Source: Clostridiales bacterium | GTDB taxonomy: Bacteria; Bacillota; Clostridia; Oscillospirales; Oscillospiraceae | NCBI GenBank assembly: GCA_029010715.1 | Contig: JAQXKZ010000025.1 | Coordinates: 1 to 64,000 of the forward strand | Direction of reading: 5' to 3' | Length of the DNA stretch: 64,000 bases | Part shown: piece by piece, positions 34,163-42,980 of the stretch | How the letters are laid out: each line of letters opens with the position of its first letter | Numbering within the stretch: the stretch's first letter is position 1 | The notes under the pieces: model-generated | Database searches by the model: none | Told to the model about the DNA's origin: nothing | The model's input: the letters and a program-made list of their open reading frames with translations, nothing else | Made by a program: the position numbers and the translations under genes

Positions 34163-34197
34163 AACATTAGCACTCTCAATATCTGAGTGCTAATGTT
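34163..34197. promoter_or_regulatory. CIRCE operator for HrcA
   Basis: The core TTAGCACTC-N9-GAGTGCTAA (34167-34193) matches the CIRCE consensus exactly. The symmetry extends outward by further bases (TAACA/TGTTA). It lies upstream of hsp20 on the minus strand. Confidence 0.95.
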
Positions 34198-34233
34198 ATT
34201 ATCTGCAGTATTCTTTTATTTATACGTACAATA

Positions 34234-35373
34234 TCACTCAAACGGCCGGTCTGTGTAGACTCTCGCCACACGCCCCGACAAGGCCGATGTCAGGCCGCAG
34301 CCCTCCGCGGCGCTGATGAGCATTGCCTGATCCTGCGAGGAAATGAATCCTCCCCTGCCGTCATAGCCGAATACGGTCAGCTCATCTCCTGGCGCGCAGT
34401 CTATGCCTGTGACGTCCACAAGGCACTGGTCCATGAACACCGCCAATATCCTCGCCTGACGCCCGTTTACAAGCACCGGTGCCTTTATACCGGCAAACCT
34501 CTCATCAAGCCCGTCGCCGTAGCCTATACCGACGGTCGCAATGTCCCGGTCCGAATCCAGAGAAATACCTTTCCCGTAGCCCACACGCTCGCCGGCACGC
34601 CGCTTATAGACGGCTGTTATATAGGTCCGCCATGAGGCCAACTCCCGTATGATTCCGGTTTGATGCTCTTTCTCCGGATTGTCCATATACAGCCTTCTGC
34701 CTACACGTACCGCGTCCAGCTCCATGCCTGTATACAGCTCCGAAGCGGCAGAGCAGGCAATGTGCCTGAACGGGACATGCACGCCGAATCTCTCCAGCCG
34801 CCGCAGTGCTGACATGAAGTCCGCGTATTCCTGTTCGACACGCTCCGTATCCCCCGCGTCCGAAAAATGCGAAAACGCGCCGTCGACGGAGATCTGTCCT
34901 CCCGCCTCAGACAGCTCAGAGGCAAGAGCCATGAGCTCGTCTCCTGTCTCAAAGCCGATACGGTGAAGCCCGGCGTCAATCTTTATATGTATATGCGCCG
35001 TCTTGCCGGCGGCCCTCGCCGCAGCGGCGAGCTCCGATGCGAAACCCGGGCGCGCGCACGCGAGCGTGAGCTCCGCATCCACTGCCGTTTCAAGCTGAAA
35101 CGGCAGCGCGCAGCTCATCACCAGTATGCTTTTTCTTATCCCGGCGGCGCGAAGCTCCATACCCTCAGACACATGCGAAACGGCAAAGGCGCATATCTGC
35201 TCCATCGGCTCCAATGCCGCCGCCACGGGCACGAGTCCTAGTCCATACGCGTTGTCCTTCAGCACCGGGATGATATGTACCCCCACAGGCAGCGTCCTTC
35301 CTATAGCGCGCACGTTCTCTCTCAGGGTGTTCAGGTTCACTTCAATATACGAATTATTCATTGATTTATTCAT
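34234..35373 (-). CDS. alr: Alanine racemase
   Basis: Alr interconverts L- and D-alanine with pyridoxal phosphate; D-alanine feeds the Ddl encoded at 18644. The PLP lysine sits in VLKDNAYGLG (near residue 40), and RVGRRLYMD, DIATVGIGYGDGL and DQCLVDVTGI are the other family blocks, including the catalytic Tyr region. The ATG at 35373 follows GAGAG by about 8 bases and starts at the family N-terminus; a longer frame reaches 35469 without support. The length is 379 residues. Its promoter carries a perfect palindrome within the spacer, so a repressor probably controls it. A serine racemase variant cannot be excluded. Confidence 0.92.
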   Translation of the reverse strand: MNKSMNNSYIEVNLNTLRENVRAIGRTLPVGVHIIPVLKDNAYGLGLVPVAAALEPMEQICAFAVSHVSEGMELRAAGIRKSILVMSCALPFQLETAVDAELTLACARPGFASELAAAARAAGKTAHIHIKIDAGLHRIGFETGDELMALASELSEAGGQISVDGAFSHFSDAGDTERVEQEYADFMSALRRLERFGVHVPFRHIACSAASELYTGMELDAVRVGRRLYMDNPEKEHQTGIIRELASWRTYITAVYKRRAGERVGYGKGISLDSDRDIATVGIGYGDGLDERFAGIKAPVLVNGRQARILAVFMDQCLVDVTGIDCAPGDELTVFGYDGRGGFISSQDQAMLISAAEGCGLTSALSGRVARVYTDRPFE

Positions 35374-35436
35374 TTTTATCTCTCTCGGCAAATGTATATT
35401 CGGCCGTATAATGCATACGCAGTATCTGCCGTGTTT

Positions 35437-35465
35437 ATTATAACTCAGAACGCGTTCTGCTGCAA
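35437..35465 (-). promoter_or_regulatory. Promoter of alr with operator in the spacer
   Basis: The minus strand reads TTGCAG (35465-35460), a 17-base spacer and TATAAT (35442-35437). The perfect palindrome CAGAACGCGTTCTG (35446-35459) fills most of the spacer, the classic position for repression. Confidence 0.75.
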
Positions 35466-35618
35466 GCATTTTCAGTACTTCAGCCCGCAGGTCTGCCGCC
35501 TTCCCGGATTCTGCGCCGGCTTGTACGCTGTACTGTTATATAAAACCCGACGGCCCGTCTTGGTCAAAGAGCACAAAAAAGAATTTTTCAAATTTTTCAA
35601 AATATGAATAATTATCTA

Positions 35619-35647
35619 TTGACAATGTATAGAACCGGATGTATACT
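35619..35647 (+). promoter_or_regulatory. SigA-type promoter of the amino-acid ABC operon
   Basis: Consensus TTGACA (35619-35624), a 17-base spacer and TATACT (35642-35647). A 9-base inverted repeat CCTGAATGA (35656-35664, 35679-35687) follows in the early leader and might be an operator or RNA hairpin. Confidence 0.8.
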
Positions 35648-35718
35648 CAATCCATCCTGAATGATAGCGAATGAATTTTCATTCAGGCAATGCGACAAAT
35701 AAATTTTTGAGGAGATAA

Positions 35719-36531
35719 ATGAAAATGAAAAAGATCACTGCTCTGCTTCTGGTTCTCGTGATGGCCGCCGCGCTGTGCGCCTGCGGTTCATCTGCCAAGA
35801 CCGACAGCTCAAACACTCTCGTGCTCGGCACCTCCGCCGACTATGCTCCCTTTGAGTTCATGTATCCCAACGACAAGGGCGACATGGTCTACGGCGGCAT
35901 CGACGTCTCCGTCGCTCAGTATGTTGCCGACTACACCGGTAAGGAACTCAAGATTGAGAACATGGGCTTTGACTATCTGCTCGCAAGCCTGCAGAAGGGC
36001 GACTTTGATATGGTCATCGCCGCCATGGAAGCTACTGAAGACCGCAAGAACTCCGCTGATTTCTCTGATCCCTACTACACCGACTATCCCGCAATGATCC
36101 TCGTCAAGGCCGATAAGGCTTCCGAATACACTTCTCTCGAGTCCTTCTCCGGCAAATCCGTCGGCGCCCAGACCGCTACCACCAAGGAAGAGATCGTTAA
36201 GAACGACATGCCCGGCGCAAACCTCGTTTCCCTGCAGCTCGTTACCGACCTGGTCAACCAGCTCGTCAACGACAAGGTCGATGCCATTGTCCTTGACGGC
36301 TCTGTCGCCATGCAGTATGCCGACAGCAACAATGATCTGGTCATTGCCGATGTAAGCCTCGGCGAAGCAGAGCCCTACTGCATCGCTGTCGCGAAGGGCG
36401 ACCCGAAGGGTCTGCTTCCCGGCATCAATGAAGCGATTGCCGACATGCTTAAGAACAACAAGGTCGATGAGTTCATCGCCGCCGCCGATTCCCTCAGCGA
36501 TGTAGCTGTCGAGGTCAGTGCGGAAGGCTGA
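35719..36531 (+). CDS. Amino-acid ABC transporter substrate-binding lipoprotein
   Basis: A lipoprotein signal (MKKITALLLVLVMAAALCAC, with the lipobox Cys) is followed by the type II binding fold of the polar-amino-acid family (SBP_bac_3): LVLGTSADYAPFEF near residue 35, GGIDVSVAQYVADYTGKEL, and the ligand-binding DFDMVIAAMEATEDRKNSADFSDPY region. The ATG at 35719 is close behind the SD, and an ATG at 35725 would fit as well. It has 270 residues. Two strong hairpins separate it from the permease and ATPase genes, which allows more of this protein to be made. The specific amino acid cannot be told. Confidence 0.92.
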   Translation: MKMKKITALLLVLVMAAALCACGSSAKTDSSNTLVLGTSADYAPFEFMYPNDKGDMVYGGIDVSVAQYVADYTGKELKIENMGFDYLLASLQKGDFDMVIAAMEATEDRKNSADFSDPYYTDYPAMILVKADKASEYTSLESFSGKSVGAQTATTKEEIVKNDMPGANLVSLQLVTDLVNQLVNDKVDAIVLDGSVAMQYADSNNDLVIADVSLGEAEPYCIAVAKGDPKGLLPGINEAIADMLKNNKVDEFIAAADSLSDVAVEVSAEG

Positions 36532-36558
36532 TAAACCGCTTAAAAACTGCTTTTCATA

Positions 36559-36589
36559 CAGAGCAAAGCCCCTCAAAGGCTTTGCTCTG
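36559..36589 (+). terminator. Hairpin after the binding-protein gene
   Basis: CAGAGCAAAGCC and its complement (36578-36589) form a 12-base stem followed by TTG. It is a leaky terminator or an mRNA-stabilising stem. Confidence 0.65.
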
Positions 36590-36605
36590 TTGAGCGTATT
36601 CTACC

Positions 36606-36655
36606 GTCAGCTTACAGGGGCGCGCAGCTGCTTCTGCGCGCCCCTGTAAGCTGAC
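36606..36655. repeat. 22-base perfect inverted repeat inside the ABC operon
   Basis: Arms 36606-36627 and 36634-36655 pair without a mismatch around a 6-base loop. They would form a very stable RNA hairpin between the binding-protein gene and the permease gene. Confidence 0.75.
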
Positions 36656-36697
36656 TGCAAACAAATTCCATAAAGACAGTTTATTTGAAAGGAATTT

Positions 36698-37435
36698 TTG
36701 TCCATGTGGTGGAGCAATCTGTTCGCGGATATGAGCCCGGCGAGCTTTTTTAATTTCTCGTTTTTACCTAAATACGGCGTATTCTTCATACAGGGTATCG
36801 AGTATACTCTGCTGCTTGCGGTCGTATCGGTCGCGCTTGCGGTTATCCCCGCGCTGCTGCTGGCGCTCATGCGTCTGAGCAGACATAAGTTTATAAAATG
36901 CATCTCCGGCGCGTACATAGCAGTTTTCCGCTCCACGCCTCTGCTGGTCCAGCTGTCCATCATTTACTTCGGACTCTTCGGACTTATCCCCATCCCTCGC
37001 TACTCGCTATTCGGTTTTGTCGATCTGAGTCGTTTTATCCCCGGCGTCGTCGCTCTGGCGCTCAACAGCTCGGCCTACGTGGCCGAAATATTCAGGGCCG
37101 GTATACTTGCCGTTGACGCAGGCCAGATGGAAGCCGCGCGTTCCCTCGGCCTTTCCCAGTGGAGCGGCATGAAGCTTGTCGTACTTCCGCAAGCCATCAA
37201 GAATGTTCTCCCCGCGCTGGCAAACGAGGTTATCACGATGGTCAAGGAGAGCTCGATCTGCTCCATGCTGGGCATGGCGGAGCTCATGTTCGGCGCAAAG
37301 GCCGTTGCTTCCTCGACATATATCACCCTCGCGCCGTATACTCTGGCCGCGCTTATATACTTCTGCATCAACTATCCCGCCTCCAAGGCAATAGAAGCAA
37401 TAGAAAGGAGGATGCGCCGTGGCGACAAGCAATGA
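36698..37435 (+). CDS. Amino-acid ABC transporter permease (HisM/GlnP type)
   Basis: This 245-residue membrane protein belongs to the HEQRo-type permeases. [29 protein letters not shown] and [17 protein letters not shown] are typical of the N-terminal half, and the loop [24 protein letters not shown] contacts the ATPase. The TTG at 36698 lies a few bases after AAAGGA; an ATG six bases later could also serve. It works as a homodimer with the ATPase that overlaps its end by 17 bases. Substrate specificity is unknown. Confidence 0.9.
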   Translation: MSMWWSNLFADMSPASFFNFSFLPKYGVFFIQGIEYTLLLAVVSVALAVIPALLLALMRLSRHKFIKCISGAYIAVFRSTPLLVQLSIIYFGLFGLIPIPRYSLFGFVDLSRFIPGVVALALNSSAYVAEIFRAGILAVDAGQMEAARSLGLSQWSGMKLVVLPQAIKNVLPALANEVITMVKESSICSMLGMAELMFGAKAVASSTYITLAPYTLAALIYFCINYPASKAIEAIERRMRRGDKQ

Positions 37436-38165
37436 GCTCATCCGTGTAGAGCACATCAGAAAGGAATTCAACGACGGTGAAGTCAAGGCCCTCAATGACT
37501 GCAATCTCACCGTACACAAAGGCGAGGTCGTCGCAATCATCGGCCCCTCCGGTTCCGGCAAGTCCACCCTGCTGCGCTGTCTGAACCTGCTGGAGACTCC
37601 GACCGCGGGCAAGGTGATATTCGACGGTGTCGATATAACCGACACCAAGGTCGACCTCGATCTGCACCGCCGTAAGATGGGCATGGTGTTCCAGCACTTC
37701 AACCTTTTCCCGAACATGACCGTGAAGAAAAACATCACCCTTGCGCCCGTTACCCTCAAGCTGAAAACTCAGGCCGAGGCCGACGGACTCGCAATGGAAC
37801 TGCTCGAACGCATCGGGCTTTCCGAAAAAGCCGAGACTTACCCCGCGATGCTTTCCGGAGGCCAGAAGCAGCGTATAGCCATTGTCCGCGCTCTCGCCAT
37901 GGAGCCGGAGGTAATGCTCTTCGATGAGCCCACCTCCGCGCTTGACCCCGAGATGGTCGGCGAGGTTCTTGACCTGATGCGCACTCTTGCGCAAAACGGT
38001 ATGACCATGGTCGTGGTAACCCATGAGATGGGCTTTGCCCGTGAAGTCGCCGACCGCGTGATTTTCATGGACAGCGGCGCGATAGTCGAAGAGAACACCC
38101 CTGCCGAGCTGTTCGACCATCCGCAGAATCCGCGCACGCAGGCTTTCCTTTCCAAGGTCCTCTGA
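37419..38165 (+). CDS. glnQ: Amino-acid ABC transporter ATP-binding protein (GlnQ type)
   Basis: The 248-residue ATPase has Walker [10 protein letters not shown] (near 40), Q-loop [13 protein letters not shown], signature [11 protein letters not shown], Walker [18 protein letters not shown] and the H-loop VVTHEMGFA, the exact pattern of polar amino-acid transporters. The GTG at 37419 follows AGGAGG and overlaps the permease gene, so translation is coupled. A strong terminator follows at 38184-38214. Confidence 0.93.
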   Translation: MATSNELIRVEHIRKEFNDGEVKALNDCNLTVHKGEVVAIIGPSGSGKSTLLRCLNLLETPTAGKVIFDGVDITDTKVDLDLHRRKMGMVFQHFNLFPNMTVKKNITLAPVTLKLKTQAEADGLAMELLERIGLSEKAETYPAMLSGGQKQRIAIVRALAMEPEVMLFDEPTSALDPEMVGEVLDLMRTLAQNGMTMVVVTHEMGFAREVADRVIFMDSGAIVEENTPAELFDHPQNPRTQAFLSKVL

Positions 38166-38183
38166 CCCGAATAACTTCTGATG

Positions 38184-38214
38184 AAAAACGGAGCAGCCAG
38201 GCTGCTCCGTTTTT
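38184..38214. terminator. Bidirectional terminator between ABC operon and sugar dehydratase
   Basis: AAAAACGGAGCAGC (38184-38197) and its complement (38201-38214) around three bases, with T runs on both strands. Confidence 0.9.
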
Positions 38215-38216
38215 TA

Positions 38217-40112
38217 TTATACATTTACCGTTTTGTCGTGGTCAATCTCCGTATACATGCTGTCGGCCGGTTCCTCTATAAGCGACAGCACGCACTCCCT
38301 GACCTCCTGCACCTCCGCATACAGGACCCCGCGCAGCTTTTCCAGCTTTTCCTCGATCTCCTCCGGCGTGTACATTACCTGATGCCCTATGTAGATAAGA
38401 TGATTGTCGGTTTTCTGCAGGCCCTCGGATTTGAGCAGCAGCTCTTCGAACAGTTTCTCGCCCGGCCGGAGTCCGGTGTATACAATCTTGATGTCGACGT
38501 CCGGCTCAAAGCCGCTGAGCCGTATCATTTTTCGTGCCATATCGTCGATACGCACGGGGCTGCCCATGTCGAGCACGAAAACCTCGCCGCCTTTGGCGTA
38601 GGCGCCGGCCTGCAGTATCAGCGACACTGCCTCCGGAATGGTCATGAAAAAGCGCGTCACACGCTTGTCGGTGACGGTTACAGGCCCGCCTTCCGCTATC
38701 TGCTTCTTGAACAGCGGTATAACGCTGCCGTTGCTTCCCAGAACGTTGCCGAAGCGGACCGCGATATAGTTGGTGCCGTTGTGTCCGTTCATCGACTGTA
38801 TGACCATCTCGCACAGACGCTTTGACGCGCCCATGACGTTTGTCGGGTTGACGGCCTTGTCGCTGGATATCAGTATGAACAGAGCCGTTCCGAAGTCTCC
38901 CGCCGCCTTTGCGGTGATGTAGGTGCCGAATACGTTGTTTTTAATTGCCTCGGCGGGGCTGTCCTCCATGAGCGGCACATGCTTATGCGCGGCCGCGTGG
39001 CAGACGACCTCCGGACGGTACCTGTCGAATACATACCGCACACGCTTCTCGTCTCTGACCGAGCCTATCAGCACCAGAAGATTGAGCTCCGGATGCTTTC
39101 TTTTCAGCTCCATCTGTATATCGTAGGCGTTGTTCTCGTATATATCAAAGATTATCAGCATGCCTGGCTCCAGTGCGGCGATCTGGCGGCACAGTTCACT
39201 GCCGATAGAACCGCCGCCTCCGGTAACGAGCACGGTCTTGCCCTTCACCTTGCCGCGTATCTCCCCGTTATCGGTGCATACCTGGGTCCTTCCCAGCAGA
39301 TCGTCGATGCTGACATTCTTGACCTGCTGCAGCGTTACCTCGCCGTTGACGAGCTGGCTGAGCGTAGGGAGAGTTTTGAGCGCGACGCCGGGAATACTGC
39401 ACTTTTCAAGGATCTCGTTTCGGACCGACACCGGTGCCGAGGGGATGCAGAAGATTATCTCCTCCACCCCGTATTTCTTTACGGCTTCTTCTATATTGTC
39501 GCGGCCGCCGACGACCTTTACGCCCCTTATGCGGGTTCCCTTTTTGTTTACGTCATCGTCGATCAGGCATACCGCCATATTATGGGAGGCAGGGTTATCG
39601 TCAAACTCGCGTATTGCCATCGCTCCGGCAGTTCCGGCGCCGATCACCATCGTACGTTTTCTGACCGCGTTCTGCCTGTGTCCCTTCATTTCGTGACTGG
39701 CGCGCCGGTATATATAGCGGGATATGGCGAGACATACAAACATGAGCATCGCGCAGATAAACGGGAAGCTGCGCGGAAGGCTGCAGCGCATGACGAGTGC
39801 CAGCGTGTAATACAGCGCCGAGGCGCATACAGCCGCAAAGCCCATATAGAATACTTCCTTCTCGCCGGCATATTCCCATCTGCTGCTGTACATTCTGAAC
39901 GCGCTGAACACCATTAAGGACACCAGCGTCCCCGGAATCAGACACACCTTCATCGTATGGTAAAACCCGAGCGTTGCCGCGAGTTCCGAGTTGAACTCCA
40001 CCCTCAGTATTATGGCTGCAAAAGCAGACAGATTTATCAAAAGCGCATCCACCGCTATAAGAAACGCTGTGCGTATCCATTGACGGCGGTAAAGCCTTCC
40101 GTTATCCAACAT
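38217..40112 (-). CDS. Membrane UDP-sugar 4,6-dehydratase, CapD/WbpM/PglF family
   Basis: The 631-residue protein starts at 40112 with GGAGGAAAG before the ATG. Residues 1-125 hold four or five membrane helices. Residues 145-260 form a first Rossmann domain (VIGAGTAGAMAIREF). Residues 275-560 are the SDR catalytic domain with GGGGSIGSELCRQI and the active-site stretch SSDKAVNPTNVMGASKRLCE, where Met replaces the usual Tyr and Lys is kept, as in WbpM-type enzymes. They make a UDP-4-keto-6-deoxy sugar from UDP-GlcNAc, the first step toward bacillosamine-like or QuiNAc sugars for surface glycans. It stands alone; further surface-sugar genes lie at 54-58 kb. Confidence 0.92.
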   Translation of the reverse strand: MLDNGRLYRRQWIRTAFLIAVDALLINLSAFAAIILRVEFNSELAATLGFYHTMKVCLIPGTLVSLMVFSAFRMYSSRWEYAGEKEVFYMGFAAVCASALYYTLALVMRCSLPRSFPFICAMLMFVCLAISRYIYRRASHEMKGHRQNAVRKRTMVIGAGTAGAMAIREFDDNPASHNMAVCLIDDDVNKKGTRIRGVKVVGGRDNIEEAVKKYGVEEIIFCIPSAPVSVRNEILEKCSIPGVALKTLPTLSQLVNGEVTLQQVKNVSIDDLLGRTQVCTDNGEIRGKVKGKTVLVTGGGGSIGSELCRQIAALEPGMLIIFDIYENNAYDIQMELKRKHPELNLLVLIGSVRDEKRVRYVFDRYRPEVVCHAAAHKHVPLMEDSPAEAIKNNVFGTYITAKAAGDFGTALFILISSDKAVNPTNVMGASKRLCEMVIQSMNGHNGTNYIAVRFGNVLGSNGSVIPLFKKQIAEGGPVTVTDKRVTRFFMTIPEAVSLILQAGAYAKGGEVFVLDMGSPVRIDDMARKMIRLSGFEPDVDIKIVYTGLRPGEKLFEELLLKSEGLQKTDNHLIYIGHQVMYTPEEIEEKLEKLRGVLYAEVQEVRECVLSLIEEPADSMYTEIDHDKTVNV

Positions 40113-40427
40113 CTTTCCTCCAGTAAACAGGACCGCCTTCAAATGCACGCGGCCCGTGTTCAAAAAAGCAAAATCTCCGCTGCATCCGTCGATGTGCGGC
40201 TGACTTTTGTAATTATACCAAAAACGGGTCCTCAATGCAAGAATATTGTACCGTTCCGTGCTCCGGCCCCTGTACCGTTCCGTGCTCCGGCCGCATGACT
40301 CTCCCGGTCTGGTATCCCGGGGGCCGCAGGCGCGCCCCTCCCGTCCGCAGGTAAAAATTTTCAAAAAAAATAAATTGGCTATTGCTTTTTTCTCCCCTTT
40401 GTGCTAATATAATCGAGCACTGGAGAT
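40113..40427. other. Gene-free stretch with a short tandem repeat and tRNA promoter
   Basis: No ORF is supported. It contains a 24-base unit repeated twice in tandem (40247-40270 and 40271-40294, one mismatch) and a promoter candidate for the tRNA, TTGCTT at 40382-40387 with TAATAT at 40405-40410 after 17 bases. Confidence 0.55.
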
Positions 40428-40503
40428 CCGGGTGTAGCGCAGATGGTAGCGCGCTTGAATGGGGTTCAAGAGGCCGCTGGTTCAACTCCAGTCACTCGGA
40501 CCA
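40428..40503 (+). tRNA. tRNA-Pro (anticodon GGG)
   Basis: The acceptor CCGGGTG pairs with CACTCGG (one G-U), the D stem is GCGC/GCGC, and the anticodon stem CTTGA/TCAAG holds the loop ATGGGGT (anticodon GGG, codon CCC). The T arm is GCTGG-TTCAACT-CCAGT, the discriminator is A, and CCA is encoded. C1-G72 is typical of bacterial tRNA-Pro. Confidence 0.95.
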
Positions 40504-40544
40504 AATAAGCACGATGGTTTTGATACGCAACCATCGTGCTTATT
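40504..40544 (+). terminator. Terminator of tRNA-Pro
   Basis: A 16-base perfect stem (40504-40519 and 40529-40544) follows directly after CCA. Confidence 0.8.
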
Positions 40545-40602
40545 ATTTGAAATGAACATAATCATCTGATATAATCAATTCGACAATTCAGTATCTACAG
40601 AG

Positions 40603-40941
40603 GTGATGTGCCTGGCGAAACACGAGTTTGGGATTATGATGGACGCTCCTCAAGCTGGCAAAAGATATGACGAGTACGAACCATGGAAATACGCCTGTAT
40701 TTCTGTTGATGATGACTATTTTGAAGGTGTTGCTGAAAAGCTTACCTCTGTTGACTTCTATTGGCATACGCTTTCTGTCAAAGGCAAGGGGCTTGCCTAT
40801 TGTGGTATCACCCTTGTTCCGCCTCGCTCGCTAAAAGCATTTATTGATGTTACCGCTGATACTTCTGAACTATGCGAACTGAAGAAACTGTTGGAAAAGG
40901 CATTGGACAATAATAAATGGGTCATTCATTATGGACTCTGA
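40603..40941 (+). CDS. Hypothetical protein, 112 residues, behind tRNA-Pro
   Basis: I do not recognise the family. The frame starts GTG-ATG at 40603/40606. AGAGG is too close for a normal site, so the start is uncertain. The sequence HEFGIMMDAPQAGKRYDEYEPWKYACISVDDD...KGKGLAYCGITLVPP looks like a real compact alpha/beta protein rather than a shadow frame. It lies in AT-richer sequence just behind the tRNA terminator, where integrated elements leave cargo. It has no signal peptide or membrane helix. It could be an immunity or metabolic accessory protein, but nothing supports a choice. Confidence 0.5.
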   Translation: MMCLAKHEFGIMMDAPQAGKRYDEYEPWKYACISVDDDYFEGVAEKLTSVDFYWHTLSVKGKGLAYCGITLVPPRSLKAFIDVTADTSELCELKKLLEKALDNNKWVIHYGL

Positions 40942-41045
40942 GAGACTGACAACTTCCAGATTGACGAACGGATAAAGTATGGTTTTACTTCCACCGTTAT
41001 GGTTTCATTTTTAAGTGAAACCAAATGAAACCCTGTGAACCCGTA

Positions 41046-41330
41046 TCAATATATCAACTGTCGCCATGCCGGAGCAAGCTTTATATCGCTTGCCCCGACT
41101 TTTTTTATAAAAGTCAGAGCGCGCTCATGCCGCTGCTCCACCTTACCAAATCGAACCCGCTGCGCTGCTGCTATCTGCGTCTTTGCATATTCAACCGACA
41201 TGCGACACGCCGGTGCATAACAGCATAATCGCTTGAATCCGTCTATCGCAGCCTGCAAATTCTGAAAAGATTCTGCTGGTAATATTACACTCCGCCGCTT
41301 GGGACAAACCCTTTCCTCGGAGTGTCCCAT
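41046..41330 (-). pseudogene. Possible gene remnant, 94 codons
   Basis: The frame encodes a charged, helical C-terminal half (AAAQRVRFGKVEQRHERALT, then FIKKVGASDIKLAP) that looks protein-like, while no good SD precedes the ATG at 41330. I cannot name a parent gene. It may be a fragment of a mobile-element gene or a shadow frame. Confidence 0.25.
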
Positions 41331-41349
41331 TCATTACAGATGCATAGTG

Positions 41350-41394
41350 AATTCACCCAGCTGCAGTCTCTTCGGACTGTCAGCCGGGTGAATT
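41350..41394. repeat. Two-part hairpin in the tRNA-Pro island remnant
   Basis: Outer arms AATTCACCC and GGGTGAATT, then GCTG/CAGC, then CAGTC/GACTG around TCTTCG. This gives a nearly continuous stem of 18 pairs with a UUCG-like loop. No gene is adjacent. Confidence 0.5.
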
Positions 41395-41969
41395 GCGCTG
41401 AGGCCCCACCTGTTCATGAACAGCACAAGCAGAGAATGAACGTAAGAAATTATCTCTCCGAAAATAATCTGTCCAATTATCTGAAACAAAACGATATAAA
41501 TCGGAGCTTGCCATTATGGGGATCACCGACGGCCGTACCAACGGGCTGTTGCGTACTGCCGGAAGAATAATACTTACGAATCCGGGCTCACTCCAATTAA
41601 ACCGGCTCCGCCGGGCATGACTCACAAAAATGACCTTACAGAAAAAGCTGCGGGAGAATGAATATTGGCCCGGACGGAAAGCTGCAAATTGAATTGCAAA
41701 AAGACTCGTCCTCCCACACAAGCCGCCCGCCCCGCGCGGCTGACCATCAGCCGCTGCACGGCCTGTGTACGGCTTTGACCTGTACACGTGACTGCTTAGC
41801 CTTCCGCCGCATTCCCCGGGTGCACAGCGCCCCCTCGTATCATACCCGGATTATATACGGATAAACGATAAGAATTTTCAGTGTACTTTACCGTTTCCTG
41901 CCGCCAGTAAAGCCGGAGCTCCTCTCCCCGCAGGCGCGGCCTCAACAGTGTGATGCGCGCATTCCGCTG

Positions 41970-41999
41970 TTGACAGCAGCCTCAGGTTTCGGGTATGAT
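41970..41999 (+). promoter_or_regulatory. Promoter candidate for the SDR gene
   Basis: Consensus TTGACA (41970-41975), an 18-base spacer and TATGAT (41994-41999). A 9-pair hairpin (42032-42055) lies early in the leader. Confidence 0.65.
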
Positions 42000-42158
42000 A
42001 CGTGTAAACGTAAGGCAGCCGTAACACTCAAAAAGCAGGCTCATCGGCCTGCTTTAAAACCGCGGCCGGAAAAAACGCCATGAGCGCCAGCTCCCGTGTC
42101 AGCGTCATGGGAGGGGTGCGGCTTACCGTGCTTTCCAATAAATAATCTGGAGGTATAC

Positions 42159-42920
42159 ATGAGAATTGCCGTGATTACCGGAGCATCTGCCGGTATCGGA
42201 AGAGAGTTTGTCTACGCCGTCGACAGGCAGGACAGTTTTGACGAGATCTGGGTCATTGCCAGAAGGAAAGAGCGTCTCGAAGAACTGCGCGGCGCATGTA
42301 AAAACCCCATACGCCCCATTTCGCTGGACCTCTCCAGCATCGAAAACGTCGACGAATATAAGGCTTTGCTTGAAAAGGAGCAGCCTGAGATTGCCATTCT
42401 GGTTAACGCCGCCGGCTGCGGCGTCTTCGGTCCGTTTGCGGAGAAGGACCTGAAAAAACAGCTCGGCAGCGCCCAGCTGAACGCGCTTTCTCTCACCGCC
42501 ATGTGCCATGTCAGTCTGCCGTACATGCGCGCCGGAAGCAGCATCATCAACATGGGCTCCAATTCCGCATGGCAGCCCGTCCCGTATCAGGCCGTATACG
42601 GCGCCAGCAAGAGCTATGTGCTCAGCTTCTCACGGGCTCTTGGAAGAGAGCTTCGTTCCGATGGCATCCACGTGATGTGCGTCTGTCCCGGCTGGATAAA
42701 GACAGAATTCCAGCAGGTCGCGCACCATGACGACTACATCCGTTACGTTGACAGATGGTACGGCCCTGATGAAGTAGCCGCTCAGGCCATGGAGGACCTG
42801 AAGAAGAAAAAAACTGTCTCCATACTCGGTCACCCGGTACGAAGACAGGTCCGTCTCGTTAAATTGCTCCCCGTAAATCTGGTAATGGATATCTGGTGCA
42901 AACAGCAGGGTATCCGCTGA
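42159..42920 (+). CDS. Short-chain dehydrogenase/reductase
   Basis: The 253-residue protein is a classical SDR: TGASAGIGREF (cofactor loop, residues 7-17), NAAGCGVFGPF, the catalytic Ser in NMGSNSAW, and YGASK (Tyr and Lys). The cofactor-binding segment VIARRKERLEEL, with Arg after the second strand, suggests NADP preference. The start at 42159 has GGAGG five bases upstream. The C-terminal extension is hydrophobic, ending near LLPVNLVMDIW, and may touch the membrane. The substrate is unknown. It stands alone and is convergent with the next gene. Confidence 0.9.
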   Translation: MRIAVITGASAGIGREFVYAVDRQDSFDEIWVIARRKERLEELRGACKNPIRPISLDLSSIENVDEYKALLEKEQPEIAILVNAAGCGVFGPFAEKDLKKQLGSAQLNALSLTAMCHVSLPYMRAGSSIINMGSNSAWQPVPYQAVYGASKSYVLSFSRALGRELRSDGIHVMCVCPGWIKTEFQQVAHHDDYIRYVDRWYGPDEVAAQAMEDLKKKKTVSILGHPVRRQVRLVKLLPVNLVMDIWCKQQGIR

Positions 42921-42980
42921 GGGCGGTCCCTGACCGCTGCGCCCGGCCCCGCCGCGGCGCGTATCCGGCAAAGCTTTCCT

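Larger units (their letters stand above)
40942..42158. other. Decayed stretch of 1.2 kb behind tRNA-Pro
   Basis: I see no intact gene. A minus-strand frame at 41046-41330 may be a gene remnant. A hairpin at 41056-41105 ends in TTTTTT, and a long two-part hairpin lies at 41350-41394. The last 190 bases hold the promoter (41970-41999) and a hairpin (42032-42055) in front of the SDR gene. The mix of broken frames and hairpins fits a worn-out integrated element at the tRNA. Confidence 0.5.

Noticed and set aside
40247..40294. CRISPR-like repeat
   Set aside because: Only two directly abutting 24-base copies, no spacers and no cas genes; a simple tandem duplication.
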